Shown piece by piece: positions 44,247-53,253 of a stretch of DNA of 64,000 nucleotides; positions within the stretch are counted from its first letter, which is position 1; each line of letters begins with the position of its first letter. Origin of the DNA: JAICKM01 sp050998805 (lineage in GTDB: Bacteria > Chloroflexota > Chloroflexia > QHBQ01 > JAICKM01). Location of the stretch: the NCBI GenBank assembly GCA_050998805.1, contig JBPCPV010000030.1:70495-134494 (forward strand), given 5' to 3'. Position numbers and translations under genes: made by a program. Under the pieces are notes generated by a model. That model searched no databases. It worked only from the letters and a program-made list of their open reading frames with translations, and had not been told where the DNA came from.

Positions 44247-45137
44247 ATGGAGACGTTAGACGCTTTGGTTGTAACCGACCTGCATGTGGCGGTCGAGGGC
44301 AAAGAGATACTCAAAGGGGTGGACCTGACGGTACGCAAGGGAGAGGTCCACGCCATCATGGGGCCGAACGGCTCCGGCAAGTCTACATTGGTGAACGCGC
44401 TGATGGGCCACCCGCGCTACGAGATCACCAGCGGCACGGCGACGTTCAAAGGCGAGAACATATTTGCGCTTGCGCCCGACGCGAGGGCGAAGCTCGGCCT
44501 TTTTCTGGCGTTCCAGTACCCAAGCGCGATACCCGGCGTGAGCGTGGCGAACTTCCTCCGCACTGCGCTGGTTTCATTGCACCGCGAGCGGCGTAAGGTC
44601 ACCGACGAGGAACTGCTCTCTGGGCAGGCACCGGGCGCGCAGGCGACCGCCGAGGCTGCGGCGGCCTCGGCTGCCCCGTCGAAGGCACCGGCGATCAAGG
44701 AGTTCCGAAAGAACCTCCGCGAGGCGCTTGGGCTGCTCAAGATGGACGAGAGCTTCGCCACCCGCTACGTGAACGACGGCTTTTCGGGCGGCGAGAAGAA
44801 GCGGCTCGAAATCCTCCAGATGGCGATGCTCAAGCCGCAGATCGCGATGCTCGACGAGCCAGACTCCGGCCTCGACATTGACGCGGTGCGGGTCGTGGCG
44901 GCGGGAGTGACTGCGGTGCGGGGGCCGAACATCGGGCTGCTGGTGATTACCCACTACCAGCGGATCTTGGCCTACATCAAGCCGGATTTTGTCCACATCA
45001 TGGTGGACGGCAGGCTGGTACAGTCGGGCGGGCCGGAGCTGGCGCTCGAACTCGAACGGCGCGGCTACGAATGGCTCCGCACCGAACTCGGCCTCCCGGA
45101 AGAGGTACTGGCCGGGGAGAGAGAGGCGACGGCATGA
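44247..45137 (+). CDS. sufC: SufC Fe-S assembly ATPase
   Basis: 296 residues. ABC ATPase with Walker A MGPNGSGKST, Q-loop AFQYPSAIPGVS, signature FSGGEKKR, Walker B IAMLDEPDSGLD and switch His in VITHYQR. An Ala-rich insertion of about 35 residues (GAQATAEAAAASAAPSKAPA) lengthens the helical region; usual SufC is about 250 residues. It powers the SufBCD scaffold. The stop overlaps the sufD start (ATGA). Confidence 0.95.
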   Translation: METLDALVVTDLHVAVEGKEILKGVDLTVRKGEVHAIMGPNGSGKSTLVNALMGHPRYEITSGTATFKGENIFALAPDARAKLGLFLAFQYPSAIPGVSVANFLRTALVSLHRERRKVTDEELLSGQAPGAQATAEAAAASAAPSKAPAIKEFRKNLREALGLLKMDESFATRYVNDGFSGGEKKRLEILQMAMLKPQIAMLDEPDSGLDIDAVRVVAAGVTAVRGPNIGLLVITHYQRILAYIKPDFVHIMVDGRLVQSGGPELALELERRGYEWLRTELGLPEEVLAGEREATA

Positions 45138-46492
45138 TCGGTACAGACGCCGCTGTCGCAGCCGTCTCCCGTGAGGCGGTCGAGGCGCTTTCCGAACGGC
45201 TCGGCGAGCCGTCCTGGCTGCGCGACCACCGGCTGGCTGCCTTCTCGGTCTATGAGGGGCTGGCGATGCCGAAGTGGAGCCGGGGCATCGGCCAGTGGTG
45301 GAACACCGACATCAGCGAAATCAAGCCGGAAATGCTGCATGTCTACACCGAGCCGGACGGAGAGAGCCGGCTGCCGGGCGATGCCCTCTCCACCCAGGAG
45401 GAACACGCCGGGCTGATCATCACGCGGAACGCCGGGGCGGTTTCGGTGCATCTGCGCGAAGACCTCGCGGCGCGTGGCGTGATCTTCACAGACATGCCGA
45501 CTGCCGTGCGCGAACACGGCGACCTGGTGCGGAAGTATCTCTCGCGCGGGGTGCCCGTGGATACCGACAAGTTCACCGCCCTGAACGCCGCGCTCTGGAA
45601 CGGAGGCATCTTCCTCTACGTGCCGCGTGGCGTCGCCGTGGACCTGCCGTTGCACGGCCTGACCGCAGTGGACGGCACCGGCGGCGCGACACTCAGCCAT
45701 ACGCTGATCGTGGCCGAGGCCGGCAGCGAGGTGCGCCTGGTCGAGGAGTTCCGCTCTGCGGGTGGGGATTGTCTGAGCACCGTCCGCAAGGGAGATGGCG
45801 GGGGCCGCGCGGTCTACAGCGGGGTACTCGAAATCTATCTGGCAACCGACAGCAAAGTGGAGTACTTCACCATCGAGAACTGGGGGCCGGAGGTCTACGC
45901 ATTCAACCAGCGGCGCGCGAACGTCGGCAAGAACGCCCGGATGCACTGGGTGCTGGGGCTGCTCGGCTGCCGCGTGAACCACAGCCAAGTGGACACCGAA
46001 CTCGTGGCCTCCGGCGCTGAGACCCAGACGCGAGGCATCTACTTCACCCACGGCGACCAGATCTTCGACCTGACGACGCTGACCCACCACGTCGGCGACC
46101 ACTGCACCGGCGACATCTTGTTCAAGGGCGCGCTCCGCGACACCTCGCGCGCCGGATTCGAGGGGATGATCCGCGTCGAGCCGACCGGCCAACAGACCAA
46201 CTCCTACCTGTCGGATCACATCCTCTTCCTGAGCGACAAGGCGAAGGCCGACAGCGTGCCCGGCCTCGAAATCCTGGCGAACGATGTGCGCTGCTCCCAC
46301 GGCGCGACCATCGGCATGATAGACGAGGACCAGGTTTTCTACCTGATGAGCCGTGGCCTGGAGCGCGTCGAGGCCGAGAAGCTGATCGTCGGCGGCTTCT
46401 TCGAGCAGGTCTTACAGGAGATGCCCCTGGAGAGTATGCGCGAACTTGTCCGCGAGATGATACAGCGCAAGGTAGAGTTGCCGACGGAGTAG
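45134..46492 (+). CDS. sufD: SufD (SufB/SufD family) scaffold protein
   Basis: 452 residues from the ATG at 45134. N-terminal SufD-like LSERLGEPSWLRDHRLAAFS, central FTALNAALWNGGIFLYVPRG, beta-helix, and C-terminal DVRCSHGATIGMIDEDQVFY and YLMSRGLERVEAEKLIVGGF. This C-terminal CSHGATxG motif is typical of SufD. SufB and SufD are paralogous and I call SufD at moderate certainty. No second SufB-type gene is in the window. Confidence 0.85.
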   Translation: MIGTDAAVAAVSREAVEALSERLGEPSWLRDHRLAAFSVYEGLAMPKWSRGIGQWWNTDISEIKPEMLHVYTEPDGESRLPGDALSTQEEHAGLIITRNAGAVSVHLREDLAARGVIFTDMPTAVREHGDLVRKYLSRGVPVDTDKFTALNAALWNGGIFLYVPRGVAVDLPLHGLTAVDGTGGATLSHTLIVAEAGSEVRLVEEFRSAGGDCLSTVRKGDGGGRAVYSGVLEIYLATDSKVEYFTIENWGPEVYAFNQRRANVGKNARMHWVLGLLGCRVNHSQVDTELVASGAETQTRGIYFTHGDQIFDLTTLTHHVGDHCTGDILFKGALRDTSRAGFEGMIRVEPTGQQTNSYLSDHILFLSDKAKADSVPGLEILANDVRCSHGATIGMIDEDQVFYLMSRGLERVEAEKLIVGGFFEQVLQEMPLESMRELVREMIQRKVELPTE

Positions 46493-46501
46493 AGGATCAC
46501 C

Positions 46502-47755
46502 ATGACAACCGCTACACTCACACCCACGAAAACCGCCCCCGACTGGGCGAGTGTCCGCGAAGACTTCCCCATTCTGCGGCGAGAGGTGCATGGCTACCCC
46601 CTCTGCTACCTCGACACCACGGCGACCTCGCAAAAGCCGGAGGCTGTGCTGGCGGCCATGGAGAGCTACTACCGCACCACCAACGCCAACATCCACCGAG
46701 GCGTCTACCAGATCAGTGAGGAGGCGACGGCCCTCTACGAGAGGGCGCGAGCACGGGTCGCCGCATTTATCAATGCCGCATCGAGCCGCGAGATCGTCTA
46801 CACCCGCAATGCGACCGAGGCTATCAACCTGGTGGCTTCGGCATGGGGTCGGGTGAATCTCGGCCCGGGCGACGCGATCCTCTACACCGCTATGGAGCAT
46901 CACAGCAACCTGGTGCCCTGGCAGATGATCGCCGCCGAGCGCGGCGTAGTGTTGCGGTATATCCCTGTAGACGACGATGGGCGGCTGATTTTGGATGACC
47001 TGGAGCGGCTGCTCGAAGGGGTGAAGATGGTCGCGGTGGCCGGGATGAGCAATGTCCTCGGCACGATCAACCCGCTTCCGACGATAATCGAGGCCGCGCA
47101 TCGGCACGGCGCGCTCGTGCTGGTGGACGCGGCGCAGAGCGTGCCCCACCTGCCGGTTGACGTGCAGGCGCTCGGCTGCGATTTCCTCGCCTTCTCGAGC
47201 CACAAGATGCTCGGCCCCACCGGGATCGGCGTACTCTACGGCAAACGCGTGCTGCTCGAAGCGATGCCGCCCTACATGGGCGGCGGCGACATGATACGCA
47301 CCGTCAGCCTCGAACGCTCCACCTGGAACGACCTGCCCTGGAAGTTCGAGGCAGGCACGCCGGCGATAGCCGGAGCCGTCGGCCTCGGCGCTGCCGTGGA
47401 TTACCTCTCGGCGCTCGGCATGGAGCACGTATATGCCCACGAGCAGGCGCTCATCGCCTATGCGCTCGACCGGCTGGCGGCGATGCCGGGGCTGCGCGTG
47501 TACGGTCCACCGGCATCTGAGCGGGGAGGCGTCGCCGCCTTCAGCCTCGCCGAGATCCACCCGCACGACATCGCCAGCTTGCTCGACCAGCGCGGCATCG
47601 CGGTCAGAGCCGGCCACCACTGCTGCCAACCTCTGATGGACCGCTTCGACGTGCCGGCCCTGGCCCGCGCATCGTTCTACATCTACAACACCCAAGACGA
47701 CGTAGACCGCCTTATCTCCGGCCTGCATTTTGTGCGCGAGGTTTTCGGCTGCTGA
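46502..47755 (+). CDS. sufS: SufS cysteine desulfurase
   Basis: 417 residues. Class V PLP enzyme. MEHHSNLVPWQ, the PLP-binding Lys in FSSHKMLGPTGIG (Lys235), and the active-site Cys loop RAGHHCCQPLM (Cys374-Cys375; most relatives have one Cys followed by Ala). It removes sulfur from cysteine for delivery to SufU. It follows sufD by 9 nt. Confidence 0.95.
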   Translation: MTTATLTPTKTAPDWASVREDFPILRREVHGYPLCYLDTTATSQKPEAVLAAMESYYRTTNANIHRGVYQISEEATALYERARARVAAFINAASSREIVYTRNATEAINLVASAWGRVNLGPGDAILYTAMEHHSNLVPWQMIAAERGVVLRYIPVDDDGRLILDDLERLLEGVKMVAVAGMSNVLGTINPLPTIIEAAHRHGALVLVDAAQSVPHLPVDVQALGCDFLAFSSHKMLGPTGIGVLYGKRVLLEAMPPYMGGGDMIRTVSLERSTWNDLPWKFEAGTPAIAGAVGLGAAVDYLSALGMEHVYAHEQALIAYALDRLAAMPGLRVYGPPASERGGVAAFSLAEIHPHDIASLLDQRGIAVRAGHHCCQPLMDRFDVPALARASFYIYNTQDDVDRLISGLHFVREVFGC

Positions 47756-47758
47756 CGC

Positions 47759-47787
47759 TTGACAAAATTGTGCCGACGGCGTAAGAT
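47759..47787 (+). promoter_or_regulatory. Promoter of the sugar ABC importer operon
   Basis: TTGACA (47759-47764), 17-nt spacer, TAAGAT (47782-47787). About 95 nt leader before the binding-protein gene. Confidence 0.65.
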
Positions 47788-47888
47788 GCCCCTGTTAGTT
47801 TGATTACAGGCGCGCCGGGGCGAGGCGTGCCTGGCTTCCTAATCAGTAGAGGATTTTTGTTCAGTTTAGCTTTCCAGAGGAGGAATGA

Positions 47889-49259
47889 ATGAACCTGAAA
47901 CGCAACGCAGCACAGTGGTTGAGTCTCTTGGCCGGGAGTGCGATGCTCCTGACCGCCTGCGGGGGCACCCCCACCGACACGCCGGCCCCGCCGACCGATA
48001 CCCCGGCCGCAGCCGCCGCTCCGACGGCGATGACAAACGGCATTACCCCGACCGCGATGATGGCCGGTGAGACGCCGACTGCTATGATGGCCGGTGAGAC
48101 GCCGACTGCTATGATGGCCGGTGAGACGCCGACTGCTATGATGGCCGGGGAAACACCGACCGCGATGATGGCCGGCACGACGCCGACTGCTATGATGGCT
48201 GGCATGACGCCGACCGGGATGATGGCGGGTGGGACGCCAAGTGCGATGACCGGTACGACCGGCGGCACGGCCAATGGCAAGATCGCGATCCTGCTGCCCG
48301 AGACCAAGACGGCCCGGTACGAGACACAGGACTTGCCGAACTTCAAGGCGAAGCTACAGTCGCTCGGCTTCGACGTGGCGAACAACCTGATCTACAGCAA
48401 CGCCAACCAGGATGCGAGCAACCAACAGTCTCAGGCCGAGGCCGCCATCACCAACGGGGCCAAAGTCCTGGTGCTCGACCCGGTGGACTCCGCCGCGGCA
48501 GGCGCTATCGCCGACATGGCTAAGTCGAAGGGCGTACAGGTAATTGCCTACGACCGGCTGATCAACGGCAGCGACGCGGTGAACTACTACATCAGCTTCG
48601 ACAACCAGAAGGTTGGCAACCTCCAGGGCACCAGCCTGCTGACCGCTCTCAACGGCAAGACGAACCCGACGGTTGTGTTCATCAACGGCTCACCGACCGA
48701 CAACAACGCGAAGCTCTTCAAGCAGGGGGCGCACTCCGTCCTCGACGGCAAGGTGAACATCGCCAAAGAGTACGACACGCCCGACTGGAGCCCCGACAAG
48801 GCGCAGACCGAGATGCAGCAGGCGCTGACGGCACTCAGCAACAAGGTAGACGGCGTGCTGGCGGCGAACGACGGCACAGCCGGCGGCGCGATAGCCGCGA
48901 TGAAGGCGGCGGGCCTCAAGCCGCTGCCGCCGATCACCGGGCAGGATGCGGAACTGGCAGGGATCCAGCGGATCTTGATCGGTGAGCAGTACATGACGGT
49001 GTATAAGGCGATCAAGCCCGAAGCCGAGGACGCCGCGCAGTTGGCGTATGACCTGCTGTCCGGGACAGCGGTTCCCGCAGCCATGACCAACGGTAAGGTG
49101 AACAACGGCAAGATAGACGTGGTTTCGGTGCTGCTGCCCCCGGTCGCGGTAACGAAGGACAACATCAACGACACCGTCGTCAAGGACGGCTTCTGGAAGG
49201 CCGCCGACATCTGTACAACGGATTACGCCGCGGCCTGCGCTGCCGCCGGCATCAAGTAA
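47889..49259 (+). CDS. Sugar ABC transporter substrate-binding lipoprotein
   Basis: 456 residues. Lipoprotein signal (WLSLLAGSAMLLTACGG, Cys about 24). A repetitive linker (52-121) of 9-residue units such as ETPTAMMAG, then a periplasmic-binding-protein type 1 fold (xylose/ribose-like): GKIAILLPETKTARYETQDL, VLDPVDSAAAGAIADMA, IAYDRLINGSDAVNYYISFD, VLAANDGTAGGAIAAMK. It binds a sugar, probably a pentose, and delivers it to the permease at 50183. RBS GAGGAGG precedes two near ATGs; 47889 is in frame. Confidence 0.94.
   Translation: MNLKRNAAQWLSLLAGSAMLLTACGGTPTDTPAPPTDTPAAAAAPTAMTNGITPTAMMAGETPTAMMAGETPTAMMAGETPTAMMAGETPTAMMAGTTPTAMMAGMTPTGMMAGGTPSAMTGTTGGTANGKIAILLPETKTARYETQDLPNFKAKLQSLGFDVANNLIYSNANQDASNQQSQAEAAITNGAKVLVLDPVDSAAAGAIADMAKSKGVQVIAYDRLINGSDAVNYYISFDNQKVGNLQGTSLLTALNGKTNPTVVFINGSPTDNNAKLFKQGAHSVLDGKVNIAKEYDTPDWSPDKAQTEMQQALTALSNKVDGVLAANDGTAGGAIAAMKAAGLKPLPPITGQDAELAGIQRILIGEQYMTVYKAIKPEAEDAAQLAYDLLSGTAVPAAMTNGKVNNGKIDVVSVLLPPVAVTKDNINDTVVKDGFWKAADICTTDYAAACAAAGIK
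48042..48250 (+). repeat. 27-bp coding minisatellite in the binding-protein linker
   Basis: About seven full copies and one degenerate copy of a 27-bp unit encoding ETPTAMMAG variants. Three adjacent units at 48068-48148 are identical or nearly so at the DNA level, indicating recent slippage; any change of whole units keeps the frame. Confidence 0.92.
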
Positions 49260-49265
49260 GCGGTT

Positions 49266-49348
49266 AGCTGTCAGCAGTCAGCCGTCAGCTAAGGGACATG
49301 TGCCAATCGCATAGTGCCTCGGCTGACGGCTGATGGCTGACGGCTGAC
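49266..49348 (+). repeat. Inverted heptamer tracts forming a stem-loop
   Basis: CAGTCAGCCGTCAGC at 49275-49289 faces GCTGACGGCTGATGGCTGAC at 49322-49341. The arms can pair over about 20 bases imperfectly, with a loop of about 32 nt. It lies between the binding-protein and ATPase genes. Confidence 0.75.
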
Positions 49349-49370
49349 AAATAATCGAAGGCAGGATGCT

Positions 49371-50186
49371 ATGACCGACAGAGCGCGAATTCCGGTGCTG
49401 GGACTGCGCGGGATCAGTAAGCGATTCGGGGCGGTGCAGGCGCTCACCGATGTGAGCTTAGAGGTTTACGCTGGCGAAGTCGTCGGGCTGGTCGGCGACA
49501 ACGGGGCCGGCAAGTCAACCCTGATCAAGTGCATTTCGGGGATCAACATAATAGACGCCGGTGAGATCCTCTTCGACGGCAAGCCGGTGACGATCACCGG
49601 GCCGAAGTCGGCGGCGGCCCTCGGCATCGAAACGGTCTACCAGGATCTCGCGCTCTGCGACAACCTGGATGTCGTCGCCAACCTTTTTCTGGGCCGCGAG
49701 CAGGTGCAAACGCTGGTGCCTGCCGTGATTGAGCCAATCAACGAAGTCTCTATGGAGAAGCGGGCAATCGGCGTCTTGCGGGGGCTTTCGGTCTCCATAC
49801 CGAGCGTGCGGACGCTGATCGCGTCTCTTTCCGGCGGGCAGCGGCAATCCGTCGCGGTGGCCCGCTCGGTGATGTGGAACTCGAAGCTGGTGGTCCTCGA
49901 CGAGCCGACCGCCGCCCTCGGCGTGGCGCAGACGCGCCAGGTGCTCGATCTGATCCAGAGGCTGAAGGCCCAGGGGCTGGCGGTTATCGTGATCAGCCAC
50001 AACCTCGAGGATATCTTCTCGGTCGTGGATAGGATCGTCGTGCTGCGGCTGGGGCGCAACGCTGGCACGTTCGATGTGAAGCGCGCCACCCATGAGCAGA
50101 TCGTCGGAGCGATCATGGGCGCGGAGTTTGGCGCAGACGAGCCGGAGGCGGAGCTGCAACCAACAGGCGCGGTGCCGGCGACATGA
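49371..50186 (+). CDS. Sugar ABC transporter ATP-binding protein
   Basis: 271 residues. Walker A VGDNGAGKST, Q-loop VYQDLALCDN, signature LSGGQRQSV, Walker B LVVLDEPTAALG and His switch VISHNLED. It is one ABC domain, half the length of the two-domain XylG/RbsA type, so it probably works as a homodimer in a CUT2-type importer. The stop overlaps the permease start (ATGA). Confidence 0.93.
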   Translation: MTDRARIPVLGLRGISKRFGAVQALTDVSLEVYAGEVVGLVGDNGAGKSTLIKCISGINIIDAGEILFDGKPVTITGPKSAAALGIETVYQDLALCDNLDVVANLFLGREQVQTLVPAVIEPINEVSMEKRAIGVLRGLSVSIPSVRTLIASLSGGQRQSVAVARSVMWNSKLVVLDEPTAALGVAQTRQVLDLIQRLKAQGLAVIVISHNLEDIFSVVDRIVVLRLGRNAGTFDVKRATHEQIVGAIMGAEFGADEPEAELQPTGAVPAT

Positions 50187-51397
50187 GTACAATGCTCAAC
50201 GATCCACGGCTGGTGACTTCCCCAGAAGGCGAAAGCACGATAGGTGGCCTTCGCCGACGGCTGGCATCCGCAGACCTCGGCTCGCTCCCGGTGATACTCG
50301 GCCTGGTGGTGATCTGGGCGATCTTCCAAAACGCCAACTCCCACTTTCTCAGCCCGCTGAACCTCACTAACCTGCTGCTACAGATAGCAGCCGTCGGCAC
50401 GATCTCGGTCGGGATCATCCTGGTGCTGCTGCTCGGCGAAATAGACCTCTCGGTCGGCGCGGTGAGCGGCCTCTGCGCCGGGGTGATGGCCGTGATGAAC
50501 GTCAAGATGGGCATCTCAGGGCCGGTCGCGGTGCTGGCGGGGCTGGTGACGGGGCTTCTGATCGGTGTGCTGCAAGGCTTCTGGATCACGAAGCTGCGAG
50601 TGCCCTCATTCATCGTCACGCTCTCCGGGCTGCTGGCATGGCAGGGCGCGCTGCTGATCGTCCTCGGCAACACCGGCACGATCAACTTGCGCGACCCCTT
50701 CATCCTCGGCCTGGCCGGCACGTTCTTGCCGCCGCTCGCCGGATGGGCGGTCGGGGCGCTGTTCGTGCTGGCCTACGTGGGTGCCGCAGTTTTGCAGAGG
50801 CAGCGCCGGCTTGCCGCAGGCTTGGGCGCGACCTCAGTAGCCTCTCTGATCGGCCAACTGCTCGTGGTCGTGGTGGGCGCTGCGCTGGTGGTCGGCGTGC
50901 TGAATGCAGACCGAGGGCTGCCTTCGGCTGTGATTATCTTCGTCGCCATCATCGTCATCTTCCACTGGATCACGAAGAACACGCTTTTCGGACGTCATAT
51001 CTTCGCGGTCGGGGGCAACGCCGAGGCCGCACGCCGCGCCAGCATCAACGTGGACCGGATACGGATCACTGTCTTCGTGCTCTGCTCGACGCTCGCGGCT
51101 GCCGGAGGGATACTCGCCGCCTCGCGCCTGCTCGCCGTGAACCAGTCGTCGGGCAGCGGCGACCTGCTGCTGAACGCGATCGCTGCGGCGGTCATCGGCG
51201 GCACCAGCCTGTTCGGCGGGCGCGGCACGGTCTGGGCTGCCCTACTCGGCTCCTTGGTGATCGGCTCGATCTCGAACGGCATGGACCTCCTCGCGCTCGA
51301 TGCCTCGATCAAGTTTATGATCACCGGCGGCGTGCTGCTGCTCGCGGTGACACTCGATGCGCTTGCGCGCAGGCGGCGCGAGGCCACGGGCCGCTAG
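50183..51397 (+). CDS. Sugar ABC transporter permease (XylH/RbsC-like)
   Basis: 404 residues with about ten membrane helices. BPD_transp_2 family segments: LVLLLGEIDLSVGAVSGLCA, VPSFIVTLSGLLAWQGALLI, GRHIFAVGGNAEAARRASIN and AVIGGTSLFGGRGTVWAALL. The coupling-helix motif EAARRASIN is complete. It translocates the sugar bound by the upstream lipoprotein. The stop overlaps that of the convergent ROK kinase (CTAG). Confidence 0.94.
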   Translation: MSTMLNDPRLVTSPEGESTIGGLRRRLASADLGSLPVILGLVVIWAIFQNANSHFLSPLNLTNLLLQIAAVGTISVGIILVLLLGEIDLSVGAVSGLCAGVMAVMNVKMGISGPVAVLAGLVTGLLIGVLQGFWITKLRVPSFIVTLSGLLAWQGALLIVLGNTGTINLRDPFILGLAGTFLPPLAGWAVGALFVLAYVGAAVLQRQRRLAAGLGATSVASLIGQLLVVVVGAALVVGVLNADRGLPSAVIIFVAIIVIFHWITKNTLFGRHIFAVGGNAEAARRASINVDRIRITVFVLCSTLAAAGGILAASRLLAVNQSSGSGDLLLNAIAAAVIGGTSLFGGRGTVWAALLGSLVIGSISNGMDLLALDASIKFMITGGVLLLAVTLDALARRRREATGR

Positions 51398-52368
51398 CTG
51401 CGAGCCGTATTGGCGAGGATGGCCGCCCCGACCATGCCGCTGTTGTCGCCGAGCGCGGCGCGGACTATGGTGACGCCTGCGGCGGGCACGGCGAGGGCTG
51501 CACTTTTCGCTTGCTCGGAAGCGACCTGGAAGAGCAGGTCGATCCGGTCGATCACGCCGCCGCCGAGTATGATGCGATCCGGGTTCCAGAGGTTGATCAG
51601 GCTGGCGAGGCCGAGGCCGAGGTGCAGACCCGCCTGGGTGATGGTGTTCACGGCGAGCGCGTCTCCCTGGTCCACGGCCTCGGAGAGCGGCTTCGACTTG
51701 ACGCGCTGAGTTGTGTCGAGGAGCAGCCCGCTGAGGCTCGACTTCTCGCCCTCCTCCACGGCCTCGCGCATCATAGCGACGATGGCCGTGCGCGAGGCGT
51801 AGGCTTCGAGGTGGCCGCGCTGCCCGCAGGCGCAGAGCCGACCTCCTGCCCGCACCATCGTGTGCCCGATCTCACCGGCGCTGCCCGACGCTCCACGATA
51901 ATGCACGCCGTCCTGCATGAGCGCGCCGCCGATCCCGGTGCCGATGAATACGCAGGCGAAGAGGCGGATGCCCTTGCCCGCGCCGAAATCCCGCTCGCCG
52001 ATGGCCCCGACCTCTACATCGTTGCCGAGGGTGACCGGCACGCCGAAGCGGGCTGAGATCGGCGCGGCCATGTCCACGTTGGCGATGCCGCCGCCGAGGT
52101 TCGGCGCGGCGCGCAAGATGCCTGCGGCTGCGTCCACCTGCCCCGCGACGCCGAGACCGATGCCGCGCACCTGTTTGGCGACATCTCCGGGTGCGCCGGC
52201 CAGCGCCTTCGCAATCGTCTCCTCGACGGCCGCCATGATCGGGTCGGCTCCGGTCGGTGGGCTTGGCGTCTTGACGATGCTGATGACCTCTCCCGTTGAG
52301 CAATCGATCAGCCCGCCGAGTATCTTGGTGCCGCCGACATCTACGCCGACGGTGTATGGTCCTGGCAT
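51394..52368 (-). CDS. ROK-family sugar kinase (glucokinase-like)
   Basis: 324 residues. ATP-binding DVGGTKILGGLID, catalytic Asp region TLGNDVEVGAIGE, phosphate-binding FIGTGIGGALMQDG, and the zinc motif GHTMVRAGGRLCACGQRGHLE (CxCGxxGHxE). This zinc motif fits ATP-dependent glucokinases of the family; short actinobacterial polyphosphate glucokinases lack it. It lies 25 nt after ppk2 on the same strand, so it could be the last gene of the polyphosphate operon; a polyphosphate donor is possible but not supported by the motif. Confidence 0.9.
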   Translation of the reverse strand: MPGPYTVGVDVGGTKILGGLIDCSTGEVISIVKTPSPPTGADPIMAAVEETIAKALAGAPGDVAKQVRGIGLGVAGQVDAAAGILRAAPNLGGGIANVDMAAPISARFGVPVTLGNDVEVGAIGERDFGAGKGIRLFACVFIGTGIGGALMQDGVHYRGASGSAGEIGHTMVRAGGRLCACGQRGHLEAYASRTAIVAMMREAVEEGEKSSLSGLLLDTTQRVKSKPLSEAVDQGDALAVNTITQAGLHLGLGLASLINLWNPDRIILGGGVIDRIDLLFQVASEQAKSAALAVPAAGVTIVRAALGDNSGMVGAAILANTARS

Positions 52369-52393
52369 GAGAGTCTCCTTAGCGTGTTGCGTT

Positions 52394-53224
52394 TCACGTC
52401 TTTTCGATCTGGCTAAGTTCGTCCAACATCTTTTTCTGTAACTCGGTCAACTTGTCGAGCCAGCCCTGCCGGTAGGGGCGGAGCGTGGCGGTTAGGGCCT
52501 GGGCGAGGGCGAGCTGCGCGGCCCACTTGTGGTCTGCTGGCAGGATGTACCAGGGCGCGGCCTCCGTGCTGCATCGGCTGAGGGCGGCTTCGTAGGCCGC
52601 TGTGTACTCGTCCCAATAGGCGCGCTCAGCCCAGTCGCCGGGGTTCAGCTTCCACGCCTTGCTCACGTCCTTTTCGCGGGCCAGCAGGCGTCGCCGCTGC
52701 TCATCTTTGCTCAGATGGAGAAAGAACTTGGCAAGGATCGTGCCCGTCTCGGTCAACAGCCGCTCGTAGTCGTTGATCTGGCCGTAGGCGGCCTCGATCT
52801 GCTCGGTCGGGGCGAGTTTGTGGACGCGCACAACCAACACTTGCTCGTACTGCGAGCGGTTGTAGACGCCGACGATGCCTCTCGCGGGCGCGGCTTTGTG
52901 GATGCGCCAGAGGAAGTCGTGCGAGGCTTCTTCGGCGCTCGGCACCTTGAAGTCGGTTATGGAGAGGCCCTGGGGGTTGACCGCGTTCAGAACGTGATTG
53001 ATCAGGCCGTCCTTGCCTGCGGCGTCGCGCCCCTGGAGCACCACGAGCAGCGCGTGGGTGCCCGCGCCCCACATGAGGGCCTGCAACTCGTTGAGTTCGG
53101 CGAGAAGGGGCGCGATCAGCTTTCGCGCCTCGGACTTATCCAGCCCGCCCCGTGCATCGGTCGGGTAGTCGGCAAGGTCAACATCCGTGCCGGGTTCTAC
53201 CTTCTGGGCCAGTGGGTCGGCCAT
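52394..53224 (-). CDS. ppk2: PPK2-family polyphosphate kinase
   Basis: 276 residues. P-loop LQGRDAAGKDG (Lys71), lid-proximal GVYNRSQYEQVLVVRVH, and KDVSKAWKLNPGDWAERAYW. One-domain PPK2; the layout resembles class III enzymes, which phosphorylate AMP and ADP from polyphosphate. It is 29 nt downstream of the CYTH/CHAD gene in the polyphosphate operon. Confidence 0.93.
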   Translation of the reverse strand: MADPLAQKVEPGTDVDLADYPTDARGGLDKSEARKLIAPLLAELNELQALMWGAGTHALLVVLQGRDAAGKDGLINHVLNAVNPQGLSITDFKVPSAEEASHDFLWRIHKAAPARGIVGVYNRSQYEQVLVVRVHKLAPTEQIEAAYGQINDYERLLTETGTILAKFFLHLSKDEQRRRLLAREKDVSKAWKLNPGDWAERAYWDEYTAAYEAALSRCSTEAAPWYILPADHKWAAQLALAQALTATLRPYRQGWLDKLTELQKKMLDELSQIEKT

Positions 53225-53253
53225 GCGTCTCCTCCGTGTGGCAGGTTGCGTAG

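Noticed and set aside
45065..47728. Two long antisense frames opposite sufD and sufS (about 411 and 438 residues)
   Set aside because: Shadows; low-complexity His/Val/Gly composition and no RBS.
51394..52368. Polyphosphate glucokinase call for the ROK protein
   Set aside because: It has the CxCGxxGH zinc motif of ATP-type ROK kinases and lacks the short form of known polyphosphate glucokinases; context alone is not enough.
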